Position numbers and translations under genes: made by a program
Notes under the pieces: generated by a model
Database searches by the model: none
What the model saw: only the letters and a program-made list of their open reading frames with translations
Told to the model about the DNA's origin: nothing
Assembly: GCA_012031335.1 (NCBI GenBank)
Contig: JAAUTT010000407.1
Location: 1 to 5,233 of the forward strand
Origin: Bacteroidales bacterium
GTDB taxonomy: Bacteria > Bacteroidota > Bacteroidia > Bacteroidales > JAAUTT01
DNA length: 5,233 bases
Reading direction: 5' to 3'
Shown: piece after piece, positions 4,920-5,233 of the stretch
Numbering within the stretch: position 1 is the first letter of the stretch
Layout: every line of letters starts with the position of its first letter

Positions 4920-5146
4920 CTTAGGTGGCTTTACCCCCTCTTTGTCAGGTTGACCCATCCTAAATGACTGGGCGGGCTGGTCAGTTTAACGTGAAGACTG
5001 ATTTAATTGCTTAACAACCAGTTTGTTTTGTGCTTTAATCAGCGCCCAGAAAAACTGACCAGTCCAAGCAGTCAACTTTAAAATCAGTCAGTTTAACGCA
5101 GCGGTGGAAGCCTGCTGAGCGGCCCCATAGGGTATGCCCCTCCCTG
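4920..5146. other. Gene-free stretch with nested inverted and direct repeats
   Basis: No supported reading frame lies here. The stretch holds the large hairpin listed at 4977-5062. It also holds a 12-bp direct repeat GTCAGTTTAACG (4980-4991 and 5087-5098), and a second inverted pair in which GACTGATTT (4996-5004) can pair with AAATCAGTC (5081-5089). The composition is more GC-rich than the genes to the left. It could be an unrelated palindromic element or the far part of the cassette entering from the right. Confidence 0.45.
4977..5062. repeat. Nested inverted repeat (CTGGTCAGTTT / AAACTGACCAG)
   Basis: CTGGTCAGTTT (4977-4987) and AAACTGACCAG (5052-5062) are perfectly complementary over 11 bp. 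Inside them CTGATTTAA (4998-5006) pairs with TTTAATCAG (5034-5042) with one mismatch, leaving a loop of about 27 bases. The bipartite stem resembles a folded single-strand recombination site, but its ends do not match the YAAC/GTTR ends of the five 132-bp elements, so I keep it separate. Confidence 0.55.
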
Positions 5147-5233
5147 TTAAGTGAACCGTTGAATTGGTTGGTTTTGTCTCAATTTGAAACGAAAACCATT
5201 TAATTTACGGCCCTGTCCGTGTTTTATGAGCTG
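5147..5233 (-). CDS. Possible C-terminal end of a gene entering from the right (partial)
   Basis: The minus strand is open from the window edge for 28 codons to a TAA at 5147-5149. The residues are strongly basic (KHGQGRKLNGFRFKLRQ, then PIQRFT). Such a basic end suits a nucleic-acid-binding protein, but 28 residues do not allow a family call, and an open frame of this length arises often by chance. The sequence to the right would settle it. Confidence 0.25.
   Translation of the reverse strand, partial: QLIKHGQGRKLNGFRFKLRQNQPIQRFT

Overview
The window looks like accessory chromosome of a Bacteroidota bacterium. Three sequence facts point there: AT-rich genes with weak Shine-Dalgarno signals, TAnnTTTG-type -7 promoter boxes in front of several genes, and gene families common in that phylum (a VTT/DedA-like membrane protein, an AbrB-like antitoxin with a MazF toxin, a WG-repeat/TPR protein, and an Rpn-type PD-(D/E)XK nuclease). 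No rRNA, tRNA, CRISPR array, integrase or transposase with a DDE or tyrosine active site was seen.

Layout. 1-176 is gene-free and holds three hairpins. 177-793 (-) is a VTT-domain membrane protein gene broken by two single-base insertions. 900-1184 (-) is a small membrane-anchored or exported protein of unknown function. 1386-1745 is a gene-free gap. 1958-2493 (+) is an intact two-gene toxin-antitoxin operon. 2671-2994 (+) is the 5' part of a beta-propeller-like gene that runs head-on into the 3' end of 2950-3693 (-), a secreted WG-repeat/TPR protein gene with two single-base indels. 3837-4718 (-) is an intact Rpn-family nuclease gene. 4920-5146 is gene-free with a large nested inverted repeat, and 5147-5233 (-) may be the last 28 codons of a gene entering from the right.

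The main structure is a family of five palindromic elements of nearly constant length (132, 132, 133, 132 and 132 bp) at 1254-1385, 1746-1877, 2514-2646, 3711-3842 and 4788-4919. Each reads NNNYAACAC... at one end and ...CCGTTRNNN at the other, has complementary arms, and in four of five carries an internal GGGTTTnnGTGG block. Every gene downstream of an element reads away from its GTTR end, and the nuclease stop codon lies inside the YAAC end of its element. This is the geometry of integron attC sites, most like the long conserved repeats of chromosomal integrons. I infer a cassette array without a visible integrase (CALIN-like), or an equivalent unnamed Bacteroidota repeat-cassette system.

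The array is not uniform. Cassettes at 1746-2940 point right and the rest point left, two of the elements (1746 and 4788) are near-identical inverted copies, and two genes collide at about 2940 without an element between them. A past inversion or deletion fits this. The genes do not form one pathway. They look like independent cassettes, with the toxin-antitoxin pair possibly stabilising the array.
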